From assembly GCA_030151165.1 (NCBI GenBank), contig JASLEM010000202.1, forward strand, positions 1 to 23,238: a stretch of 23,238 nucleotides of DNA, read 5' to 3'. The DNA is from Burkholderiaceae bacterium (GTDB taxonomy: Bacteria > Pseudomonadota > Gammaproteobacteria > Burkholderiales > Burkholderiaceae). Position 1 is the first letter of the stretch, and each line of letters opens with the position of its first letter. The translations under genes and the position numbers were made by a program. This document shows positions 15,022 through 21,744 of this stretch, piece by piece. The notes beneath the pieces were generated by a model, which ran no database searches, was not told where the DNA came from, and saw only the letters and a program-made list of their open reading frames with translations.

Positions 15022-16148
15022 GCGGCCGGCGTCGCGCCGAGTGCGCGGCGCTCGCGAACAGCCTTCGCGAGGCCGGTGAGCAGCGGTTCGGTGTCGGCCC
15101 AGCTGATGCAGGCGTCGGTGATCGACACGCCCCACGTCGGCGTGACGCCCGGCTTGAGATCCTGCCGGCCGTCGGCCAGGTGGCTCTCGATCATCACGCC
15201 GGTGATGCGCCGGTCGCCGCCGGCGATCTGCGCGCCGACGTCCGCGCCGACGTCGATCTGGCGGCTGTGCTTCTTCTCGGAGTTGGCGTGCGAGAAGTCG
15301 ATCATGACCTGCTGGCGCAGCGAGCGCTCGGCGAGCGCGCCGCAGGCGGCGGCGACGTCGGCAGCCTTGTAGTTCGGCTGCTTGCCGCCGCGCAGGATGA
15401 CGTGGCAGTCCTGGTTGCCGCGCGTCTCGAAGATCGCTGCCTGGCCCATCTTCGTCATGCCCATGAAGGCATGCGGCGAGTTGGCCGCGAGGATCGCGTC
15501 GGCCGCGACCTTGATGCCGCCGTCCGTCCCGTTCTTGAAGCCGACGGGGCACGACAGGCCCGACGCCAGCTGTCGATGGCTCTGACTCTCCGTCGTGCGC
15601 GCGCCGATCGCGCCCCAGGACACGAGGTCGGCGATGTACTGCGGGCTCAGCAGGTCGAGGAACTCGGTGCCGGCGGGCAGGCCGATGGCGGCGATGTCCA
15701 GCAGCAGCTCGCGCGCCTTGCGCAGCCCCTCGTTGATGCGGAAGCTGCCGTCCAGGCGCGGGTCGTTGATGTAGCCCTTCCAGCCGACCGTCGTGCGCGG
15801 CTTCTCGAAGTAGACGCGCATCACGATCAGCAGGTCGTCGCGCAACGCGTCGGCCACGACCTTGAGGTGGCGCGCGTACTCGAGCGCCTGGTCGTGGTCG
15901 TGGATCGAGCACGGCCCGACGACGACGATCAGCCGGTCGTCCTCGCCGCCCAGCACCTTGGCCAGCTCGGCACGCGAGCGCTCGACCAGCGAGACGGCGC
16001 TGTCGGGCGCGGGCATGTCGTCGAGCAGCAGCGCCGGCGAGATCAGCGGGCGGACCGCGCCGATGCGGACGTCGTCGACGCGCGTCGTGTCCAGCGTCGT
16101 TTGGACGCCGATCTCGCGGTCGTGCCGCCAGTCGTCAGGGAGAGTCAT
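15018..16148 (-). CDS. aroG: 3-deoxy-7-phosphoheptulonate synthase (DAHP synthase), class I
   Basis: Catalyses phosphoenolpyruvate + erythrose 4-phosphate to DAHP, the entry step of the shikimate pathway. The 376-residue product matches the AroF/AroG/AroH length. Conserved blocks: 'VVVGPCSIHDHDQALEYA', 'MRVYFEKPRTTVGWKGYINDP' (substrate binding), 'CPVGFKNGTDG', 'GNQDCHVILRGG', and 'MIDFSHANSEK' with metal ligands. The N-terminal 'DDVRIGAVRPLISPALLLDDMP' is the regulatory segment that binds the feedback amino acid, but the sequence alone does not tell which amino acid, so the symbol is a family label. The ATG at 16148 has a weak AAGAAAG upstream. A GATAAT box about 50 bases upstream suggests its own promoter. 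Confidence 0.94.
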   Translation of the reverse strand: MTLPDDWRHDREIGVQTTLDTTRVDDVRIGAVRPLISPALLLDDMPAPDSAVSLVERSRAELAKVLGGEDDRLIVVVGPCSIHDHDQALEYARHLKVVADALRDDLLIVMRVYFEKPRTTVGWKGYINDPRLDGSFRINEGLRKARELLLDIAAIGLPAGTEFLDLLSPQYIADLVSWGAIGARTTESQSHRQLASGLSCPVGFKNGTDGGIKVAADAILAANSPHAFMGMTKMGQAAIFETRGNQDCHVILRGGKQPNYKAADVAAACGALAERSLRQQVMIDFSHANSEKKHSRQIDVGADVGAQIAGGDRRITGVMIESHLADGRQDLKPGVTPTWGVSITDACISWADTEPLLTGLAKAVRERRALGATPAA

Positions 16149-16197
16149 CGCCGGGCTTTCTTGAATGCGGTGCGCCGTCGGGACGGCATCGCCCCCG

Positions 16198-16203
16198 ATT
16201 ATC
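16198..16203 (-). promoter_or_regulatory. Candidate -10 box (GATAAT) for DAHP synthase
   Basis: GATAAT on the minus strand would give a leader of roughly 40 bases before the DAHP synthase ATG. Upstream, GGCCGG-GCGTG-CCGGCC (16213-16229) is a 6-bp hairpin shortly after the preceding yceI stop, which may end that operon. No good -35 is visible at 17 bases, so this is only a candidate. Confidence 0.35.
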
Positions 16204-16258
16204 CGGCAGCGCGGCCGGGCGTGCCGGCCCGGGGCTGCTCGGCCGCGGGCAACGCAGG

Positions 16259-16912
16259 CTAGCGGGCGACGCCCTCGACCTGCACGACGAGGTGGACGTC
16301 GTCGGCGACGAACGGCACGCCGAAGGTGGCGCCGAAGTCGCCGCGCTTCAGGTCGCCCGTGAAATCGCCGCCGCAGACCTCGCGCTTGAGCGCCTCGTCC
16401 TGCCGGCAGGCGAAGCGCTGCGCGAACAGCGACAACGGCTCGCTCACGCCGCGCAGGATGAATTCGCCGCGCACTTCCTGCACGCCGCCCGCGGCGTCGA
16501 AGCGGAAATGCGTCGCGAGGAAATACGCCTCGGGGTACTCGGTCGTGGCGAGCAGGTCGGGCTTCTTCAGGCGCGCGTCGAGGAGCGGCACGCCGGTGTT
16601 CAGCGTCGACATCGGGATGCGCAGGCGGACGTCGCCCGTGCGCGCGGCGCGGTCGATCGTCACCTGGCCCTCGATCGGGCCGAGCATGCCGCGCAGCGTC
16701 GACGTCCCGAAGTGCCGTACCTCGAACATCGCGCCGGTGTGCGCCGGGTCGAGCTGGTAGGTCACCGGCCCGGCCGGCGGCGCCGGCGAGGTCGGTGCGG
16801 ACGCCGCAAGCGACTGCGCCCGCGCGGGCGTGACGCTCGCGCAGGCGCAAAAAGAGGCGAGCGCCGCCCCGCGGGCGGCGCGGCGCCAGGGCTTACTGCT
16901 TGACGGCTTCAA
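16259..16912 (-). CDS. YceI-family periplasmic protein, paralogue 1 (TTG start)
   Basis: YceI proteins are periplasmic lipocalin-like barrels that bind polyisoprenoids or related lipids. The 217-residue product has a signal peptide ('RRAARGAALASFCACASVTPARA') and a Pro/Ala linker before the domain from about residue 48 ('GPVTYQLDPAHTGAMFEVRHFGTSTLRG'). It shares with its upstream neighbour the segment 'REVCGGDF' and an upstream Cys, so two conserved cysteines about 14 residues apart. No ATG or GTG exists in a suitable place: the best start is TTG at 16912, which overlaps the preceding yceI gene by 20 bases. Coupled translation is likely. It is the last yceI gene of the cytochrome b561 operon. 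Confidence 0.85.
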   Translation of the reverse strand: MKPSSSKPWRRAARGAALASFCACASVTPARAQSLAASAPTSPAPPAGPVTYQLDPAHTGAMFEVRHFGTSTLRGMLGPIEGQVTIDRAARTGDVRLRIPMSTLNTGVPLLDARLKKPDLLATTEYPEAYFLATHFRFDAAGGVQEVRGEFILRGVSEPLSLFAQRFACRQDEALKREVCGGDFTGDLKRGDFGATFGVPFVADDVHLVVQVEGVAR

Positions 16913-17468
16913 CCTGGAGCACCAGGCGCATGCTGTCGGGGAAGCCGTAGTTCAGGCCATACGTCACGCCGTATTGGCTGCGCACGATCGTGGTCTCGAA
17001 GTCGCCGCCGCAGACTTCGCGCTTGATCATCGGGCTGTTGTAGCAGTTGAAGTTGTCGGCCTTCAGCACGACCGGGTTCGTCTTGCCCAGCAGCGTCAGG
17101 TTGCCGTCGATCTCGGTGATCTTGTCGCCGCTGAAGACGAACTTGTCGGCGACGAGGTGCGCCGTCGGGAACGCGGCGACGTTGAGGATCTCGGCGCTCG
17201 ACAGGTGCTTCGTGAACGCGTCGGTCAGCGTCTGCAGCGAGGTGGTGTCGACGGTGACGTCCAGCGAGCCGGTCTTGGCGGCCTTGTCGAGGTTGACCGT
17301 GCCGGTCGTCTTCGTGAAGCGGCCGCGGTTGGTCGAGGTGCCGAAGTGGCCGATCTCGAACATCGCGGACGTGTGGGTCGGCTCGATCGCGTAGGTCGCG
17401 GGTTCGGCCTGGGCGAGGACGGCGAAGCCGAGGGTGGCGACGGCGGCCAGCATGGAAAGCTTGTTCAT
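16893..17468 (-). CDS. YceI-family periplasmic protein, paralogue 2
   Basis: A 191-residue YceI-family protein with a standard signal peptide (MNKLSMLAAVATLGFAVLAQA, cleavage before Glu). The barrel domain opens 'ATYAIEPTHTSAMFEIGHFGTSTNRGRF' and contains 'DAFTKHLSSAEILNVAAFPTAHL', the latter the classic YceI block. Two cysteines lie in 'FNCYNSPMIKREVCGGDF', shared in position with paralogue 1 but absent from paralogue 3. GGAG lies about nine bases before the ATG. The gap of 126 bases from paralogue 3 holds two GC hairpins. The tandem arrangement with related cysteine pairs suggests an old duplication. Confidence 0.92.
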   Translation of the reverse strand: MNKLSMLAAVATLGFAVLAQAEPATYAIEPTHTSAMFEIGHFGTSTNRGRFTKTTGTVNLDKAAKTGSLDVTVDTTSLQTLTDAFTKHLSSAEILNVAAFPTAHLVADKFVFSGDKITEIDGNLTLLGKTNPVVLKADNFNCYNSPMIKREVCGGDFETTIVRSQYGVTYGLNYGFPDSMRLVLQVEAVKQ

Positions 17469-17539
17469 TGCGAGGTACTCCAGCGGGTCAGGAAAAGAAG
17501 AAAGAAAGCGTCCCGGCGCTGACCGCACCACCGGCTGCC

Positions 17540-17596
17540 GCCCCGCGAGGGGCACATTGGAAATCGATTGGAGCGCGCGCAATCCGCGCGGCGCTC
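17540..17596 (-). other. Two intercistronic hairpins between yceI paralogues 3 and 2
   Basis: GAGCGC (17571-17576) pairs with GCGCTC (17591-17596) and overlaps the stop codon of paralogue 3; GCCCC-GCGA-GGGGC follows at 17540-17553. There is no T-tract. Such structures between operon genes can mark RNA processing or partial termination, giving different amounts of the proteins. Confidence 0.35.
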
Positions 17597-18161
17597 AGAG
17601 CGGGCCGACGCCGGTCAGCGCGATCTTGAACTTGACCAGCACCTCGTCGGCGACCTGCGACGTGTCGGCCCATTCGCCTTCGCCGATCTTGAAGTCGTTG
17701 CGCTTGATCGTGAACTGGCCGGTGGCCGTCGTGGTGCCGCCCGCCTGCGCGAGCGCGATCGGCACGACGACCGGCTTGGTCGTGCCCTTGACGGTCAGGT
17801 TGCCCGACACGTCGAACTTGCCCGCGCCCTTGGCCTTGATGGCGGTCGACGTGAACGTGGCCGTCGGGAACTTGGCGACGCTGAACCATTCGGGCTTCGG
17901 CACCTCCGCGTCGGTCTCGGGCGAGCCGAAGGACGCCGACGCCGTCTGGATCGTGAAGCCGACCTTGCCGGCCTCCGGCGCCTTCGGGTCGAACGCGATG
18001 GTGGCCGTCCACTTGCCGAAGTGGCCTTCGACGGGCACGCCCATCTCCTTGGCCGCGAACGTGATCTGGCTCTGCGCCGGCACCACGGTGGCCTGGGCGA
18101 AGGAAACGCCGGACGCGAAGACGCTCGCGGCGAGTACGAAAGCAGTGCGGAAATTCGTCAT
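17595..18161 (-). CDS. YceI-family periplasmic protein, paralogue 3
   Basis: A 188-residue YceI protein of a different subgroup from its two neighbours. Signal peptide MTNFRTAFVLAASVFASGVSFA, then 'VVPAQSQITFAAKEMGVPVEGHF', 'VAKFPTATFTSTAI', 'GNLTVKGTTKPVVVPI' and the late motif 'FTIKRNDFKIGEGEWAD', which is characteristic of the E. coli YceI group. It has no cysteines in the mature part. It follows the cytochrome b561 gene by 52 bases, the same pairing as E. coli yceJ-yceI, which supports a joint role in periplasmic redox or isoprenoid/quinone handling. No Shine-Dalgarno is strong; GAGAA lies before the ATG. Confidence 0.93.
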   Translation of the reverse strand: MTNFRTAFVLAASVFASGVSFAQATVVPAQSQITFAAKEMGVPVEGHFGKWTATIAFDPKAPEAGKVGFTIQTASASFGSPETDAEVPKPEWFSVAKFPTATFTSTAIKAKGAGKFDVSGNLTVKGTTKPVVVPIALAQAGGTTTATGQFTIKRNDFKIGEGEWADTSQVADEVLVKFKIALTGVGPL

Positions 18162-18213
18162 GGCGGGGTTCTCGAAGGTTGAACGTCTTGAGTCTGAGAT
18201 ACGGTGATGGGTA

Positions 18214-18765
18214 TCAGCCGCGGCCGGGCATCATGCGACGGATCAGGCCGTCCCTGTCGATGACCATGTGCTTGCCCACGGCCGCGATGTGGAGCACGAC
18301 CAGCGCCGCCAGCACGTAGGCGAGGTCGGCGTGCCACATCTTCAGCGTCTCGGCGAGCGCGCGGTCGGGGGCGACGAAGTCGGGCAACGGCAGCACGCCG
18401 AACACGACCAGCGGGAAGCCGGCGGCGGAGCTGTACGCCCAGCCCACCAGCGGCACCGCGAAGAACAGCGCGTACAGCGCCCAGTGCGTGACGTGGGCCG
18501 CCAGGTGCTGCCACTTCGGCGCGGGAACGTCGGCCGGCGGCCGGTGCGTCATCCGCCAGATCAGGCGCAGCGCGGCCAGCGCGAGGATCGTCGCGCCCGT
18601 CCACTTGTGATAATTGAACAGGTGCAGGCGCGTCATCGAGAACTTCAGGTCGGCCATGTAGAGGCCGAGGAAGAAGTTGCAGACGATGGCCACGCTCATC
18701 AGCCAGTGCAGGAGGATGGCGGGGCCGCTGTAGCGACCGGTCGATGTGCTGGAGTGGTGGTTCAT
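18214..18765 (-). CDS. Cytochrome b561-family di-haem membrane protein
   Basis: A four-helix inner-membrane cytochrome of the bacterial b561 (CybB/YceJ) family, which moves electrons between quinol and partners on the periplasmic side. The 183-residue product has His20 in 'LLHWLMS', His53 in 'NYHKWTG', His145 in 'MWHADLAY' and His159 in 'VVLHIAAVGKH', the expected haem ligands on helices 1, 2 and 4. Helices lie at about 14-35, 52-70, 92-112 and 146-166. 'VPLVGWAYSSAAGFPLVVFG' is a family signature. GAGAT lies before the ATG. It heads an operon with three yceI genes, so a YceI-cytochrome redox pair is likely, as inferred for E. coli YceJ/YceI. Confidence 0.93.
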   Translation of the reverse strand: MNHHSSTSTGRYSGPAILLHWLMSVAIVCNFFLGLYMADLKFSMTRLHLFNYHKWTGATILALAALRLIWRMTHRPPADVPAPKWQHLAAHVTHWALYALFFAVPLVGWAYSSAAGFPLVVFGVLPLPDFVAPDRALAETLKMWHADLAYVLAALVVLHIAAVGKHMVIDRDGLIRRMMPGRG

Positions 18766-18888
18766 GTTGATCTCGATGCGGGCTGCCGAAGAGGGACTGC
18801 AGGCGGCGCTGCATCAGGAAGGCCAGTGTCGGGGCGATCCCGGATGCTCGGGTTGAGCGCGATTGACGCCGCACTTCAGTCGGTTTGA

Positions 18889-18918
18889 ATGGTAGGGTAG
18901 CCCGGAAAGTCCCCGCAA
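18889..18918 (-). promoter_or_regulatory. Weak candidate promoter for the cytochrome b561-yceI operon
   Basis: On the minus strand TTGCGG (18918-18913) and TACCAT (18894-18889) are separated by 18 bases. Both deviate from consensus. The hexamers lie just after the end of the NUDIX reading frame, with a leader of about 115 bases. This is a guess from spacing only; no operator is obvious. Confidence 0.25.
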
Positions 18919-18922
18919 GGGC

Positions 18923-19846
18923 TCACCAGGCCGCGATCTTCAAGCGCTCGAACGCCCGCAGCAGGCCCTCGCATGCGCCTGCCGCGGTCGATTCCGCGCT
19001 GGCGGCGTTCGGTTCAAGCCCGCACACCGCGAAGCCTCGCCGCACGGCGAAATCGAGGGTGACGAGCGCCGCGTCGGTCGTCAACTCGCCGGCGGCGGAC
19101 CGCGCGATCGCCTCGCCGACCGTCATCAGCCGGTGCTCCGCGACCTCGCCGTCGACGTTGCGCGGCACGAATCCCGCGGGCAGTTCCAGGTCGAAGACGA
19201 ACAGCCGCTCGTGCTGCCGGCCTTCGGCGACATCTCAATCGAGTTCGATCACGCTGCCCTCGACGAGCCCCGCCATCTGCGCCGCCTCCAACCCGGATTC
19301 CTCCCAGCCCTCGCGCACGACCGCCTCGCGCGCCGACTGTCCGCGCGGCACGCCGCCGCCGATCAGGTTGTCGAGCCGGCCGGGGTCGGTGGGCTTGGTG
19401 TCCGCGCGGCGCGCGATCCAGAGATGCGTCGGACGCCCGGCCGCGTCGGCCACGTAGCCGTTGCAATGCGCGCCCCAGGTCAGCGTGCCCCAGAAGCGGC
19501 TCGAGGCGCGCTCGATCGTCCCGTGCTCGCCTCCGCGGGCGTCGCGCAGCGGATACGGCTCGCCGCGCCAGCCGCGGATCCGGCCCTGTGCGTGGAGACG
19601 TTCGTGGATCGCGGCGAGGCGCGCATCGCGCATGTCCGGGGCGAGCAGCAGGCGCACGGCCGAGGCGCCGCCGGTCGACGCATCGACATCGATCGCGAAC
19701 GCGTCCGGCCATTCGCGCAGCGCGTCGAGGTCGGGCACGGCCACGGAACCGAGCACGAGCGCGCTGTCGCCCAGGAGGAACGGCACGCGCGGCGGCCCGT
19801 TGCATTCACGCGCCAGGGCCAGCGCCGGCCAGGGAAGTTGCTGCAT
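18923..19846 (-). pseudogene. Tnr3-like NUDIX hydrolase (DUF4743) interrupted by an in-frame TGA
   Basis: The whole frame would encode 306 residues, the expected family length. The first 203 codons (19846 to 19238) give an N-terminal DUF4743-type region and a NUDIX core with 'GGGVPRGQSAREAVVREGWEESGL', keeping REGWEESG. Codon 204 is TGA (19237-19235). The same frame then continues without interruption as 'DVAEGRQHERLFVFDLELPAG', 'DGEVAEHRLMTVGEAIARSA' and 'ALVTLDFAVRRG' to a stop at 18923, all recognisable as the family's C-terminus. A single C-to-T change, CGA (Arg) to TGA, explains it. The intact family hydrolyses (oxidised) thiamine diphosphate analogues. Alternatives are sequencing error, stop read-through, or a shortened functional protein. 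No selenocysteine element is evident. Confidence 0.8.
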
Positions 19847-19905
19847 CCGCGCAGTCTAGACCCGCGTTCCCGACCGCCCGCCGACGCCGCCGCGCCCCGA
19901 TCGGC

Positions 19906-19911
19906 TAAGAT
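19906..19911 (+). promoter_or_regulatory. Candidate -10 box (TAAGAT) for tRNA-Arg
   Basis: TAAGAT lies nine bases before the first base of the tRNA, which would start the transcript two or three bases upstream of it. The sequence after the box is GC-rich (CGCGG), resembling a stable-RNA discriminator. The -35 region is not convincing. Confidence 0.4.
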
Positions 19912-19920
19912 CGCGGCTTC

Positions 19921-19997
19921 GCGCCCGTAGCTCAGCTGGATAGAGTACTGCCCTCCGAAGGCAGGGGTCACTGGTTCGAACCCAGTCGGGCGCACCA
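19921..19997 (+). tRNA. tRNA-Arg, anticodon CCG
   Basis: 77 bases folding as a complete cloverleaf: acceptor GCGCCCG/CGGGCGC, D-arm GCTC/GAGT with loop AGCTGGATA, anticodon stem CTGCC/GGCAG around CTCCGAA (anticodon CCG, reading CGG), five-base variable region, T-arm ACTGG/CCAGT with loop TTCGAAC, discriminator A and an encoded CCA. CGG is a much-used arginine codon in such a GC-rich genome. Confidence 0.97.
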
Positions 19998-20016
19998 AGA
20001 ATCAGCGTTCAAGATC

Positions 20017-20049
20017 AAGGACTTGGCACAAGCGGCCGAGTCCTTTTTT
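20017..20049 (+). terminator. Rho-independent terminator after tRNA-Arg
   Basis: AAGGACTTGG pairs with CCGAGTCCTT (one G-T pair) around a nine-base loop, followed by a run of six T to 20049. It starts 20 bases after the tRNA CCA. This is the only textbook intrinsic terminator in the window. Confidence 0.9.
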
Positions 20050-20122
20050 CATTTCGGCGCCTTCGTCGGACTGACGACAATGCCGCCATCCGGACGAACG
20101 ATCCGGCATGGAGACAGGCTCG

Positions 20123-21592
20123 ATGCACCCGATCCCCCGAATCCTGGCGATGGCGCTGATGATGTCGTGCGCGCCAGCCACCTTCGCCGCCGCCCCGCGC
20201 CCCGATGCGATCGACCTGGCGGCGCGCGCCTGCCCCGCGGCGGACGATCTCCCGCGTGATGCGACGTGCCTGCGCGCGACGGTGCCCGAGGACTACGACA
20301 AGCCCGCCGGCCGCGCGATCGGCCTCGACATCGTGCTCCTGAGGGCGAAGCACCGCGAGGCGCACGGCGCGCCGCTGTTCGTCTTCCAGGGCGGCCCGGG
20401 CGATCGCACGACGCTCAGCGCGGACGACGGATCGGCCGTGTGGGCGACATTCCGCGACACGCACGACCTCGTCTTCGTCGACCAGCGAGGCAATGGCGAC
20501 ACGCCCGACCTGAGCTGCAAGGCCGAGACGCTCGCCGCGGCGTCGCGCGCGATCGACCTGTTTCCCGCCGCGCCGCTCGCGGCTTGCGCGCACCGCCTGG
20601 TGCCGGGTGTCGATCTCGCCCGCTACACCACGACCGACGCCGCGCGTGACGTCGACAACGTCCGCGCCGCCCTCGGCTACGTGCAGATCGACATCGTCGG
20701 CTACTCCTACGGCACCCGCCTCGCGCAGGAAGTGCTGCGTCGCGACGCCGCGGCCGTGCACGCGATGCTGCTGATCGGGCCCGAATCGCCGGCGCTCGCC
20801 GTGCCTGCCGGCATGGCGCCGGCCGCGCAGCAGTCGCTCGCGGGGATCGTCGCTCGTTGCAAGGCGGACGCGGCCTGCGCCGCGGCGTGGCCGGACATCG
20901 ACGGTGACCTCGCGCGCCTGCAACAGCGCCTCGATCACGGCGCGTTCCCGGCCTCTGCATCGGCGGGCCGGCCGGGCACCGTGATCGGTGCGGGGATCGT
21001 CGCGTCCTACCTGCGCAGCCATCTCTATTCGGCGAGCGCCGCCGCGACGCTGCCCCGCCGCATCCATGCGCTGTCCGACGCGCATCGCGACCAAGCCGAA
21101 CTCGCGGAGATCGGCGCTTGGCGCGCGGGCTTCGACGCCTGGTTGCCCATGGGCATGTACATGGCCATCACCTGCGCCGAGGATTTGCCGTTCGTCGATG
21201 TCGACGCGGAGCGGCGCCTCGCCGAGGGCACCTTCCTGGGCAGCTATCGCGTCGACCAGCAGGCCGCCGCCTGCCGCGCGTGGTCCCGCACGCCACCGAA
21301 CGCGGCGGTGCACGCGCCGGTCGTGTCGAGCGTGCCGACCTTGCTGCTGGTCGGCGAGTTCGATCCGGCGACGCCGCCGAGCCTCGCGCCGGGGCTCGTG
21401 GCGTCGCTCGCGCACGGTCGGACGATCGTCGTGCCGAATCGCGGGCACGATGTGTCCGAAGAATGGAACGCCTGCCTCGAGAAGGTCTCGACGTCGTTCC
21501 TCGAGACGGCAGACGAGGCGCATCTCGACGTCTCCTGCGTCGGGCGGCTGCGCATGCCGTCGTTCGACACGACCCGCGTGCCGCCAAACTAG
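20123..21592 (+). CDS. Secreted alpha/beta hydrolase, peptidase S33 (tripeptidyl aminopeptidase-like)
   Basis: An exported serine hydrolase, probably an aminopeptidase or prolyl-iminopeptidase-like enzyme. From ATG 20123 the product has 489 residues with signal peptide 'MHPIPRILAMALMMSCAPATFAA'. The fold signatures are all present: oxyanion segment 'FQGGPGD' (88-94), 'VFVDQRGNGDT' (118-127), nucleophile elbow GYSYG with Ser195, Asp414 in 'LLLVGEFDPATPP' and His442 in 'PNRGHDVS'. About eight cysteines in the mature protein (for example 37, 49, 132, 155) suggest disulphides, fitting a periplasmic or extracellular site. ATG 20108 would add METGS; the later start is preferred because GGAG/AGG lies just before it. 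It follows the tRNA terminator and precedes rlpA by 152 bases with no feature seen. Confidence 0.88.
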   Translation: MHPIPRILAMALMMSCAPATFAAAPRPDAIDLAARACPAADDLPRDATCLRATVPEDYDKPAGRAIGLDIVLLRAKHREAHGAPLFVFQGGPGDRTTLSADDGSAVWATFRDTHDLVFVDQRGNGDTPDLSCKAETLAAASRAIDLFPAAPLAACAHRLVPGVDLARYTTTDAARDVDNVRAALGYVQIDIVGYSYGTRLAQEVLRRDAAAVHAMLLIGPESPALAVPAGMAPAAQQSLAGIVARCKADAACAAAWPDIDGDLARLQQRLDHGAFPASASAGRPGTVIGAGIVASYLRSHLYSASAAATLPRRIHALSDAHRDQAELAEIGAWRAGFDAWLPMGMYMAITCAEDLPFVDVDAERRLAEGTFLGSYRVDQQAAACRAWSRTPPNAAVHAPVVSSVPTLLLVGEFDPATPPSLAPGLVASLAHGRTIVVPNRGHDVSEEWNACLEKVSTSFLETADEAHLDVSCVGRLRMPSFDTTRVPPN

Positions 21593-21744
21593 GACGCGCA
21601 CACGGCGCTTGCCGCGCTTTCAGACGGTTGCACGGCGCACCGCGGGCGCCTTCCGGCATCTGTCACACTCGCGCAGCGCGGTGCCCGTGTCGCCGACGCG
21701 GACTCCGCATCGCCCCGCGCCTCGCGCGCGCCACCTGCCCTCGA

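Noticed and set aside
19235..19237. TGA as a selenocysteine codon in the NUDIX gene
   Set aside because: The family has no known selenocysteine, the expected residue from context is Arg (one base change), and I see no convincing SECIS-like hairpin just downstream.
18923..19846. NUDIX gene break interpreted as a frameshift
   Set aside because: The two halves are in the same frame; only one TGA codon separates them, so it is a nonsense change, not an indel.
21593..21744. Possible small gene or RNA between the S33 hydrolase and rlpA
   Set aside because: The 152 bases contain no supported frame with a ribosome site, no strong hairpin and no T-tract.
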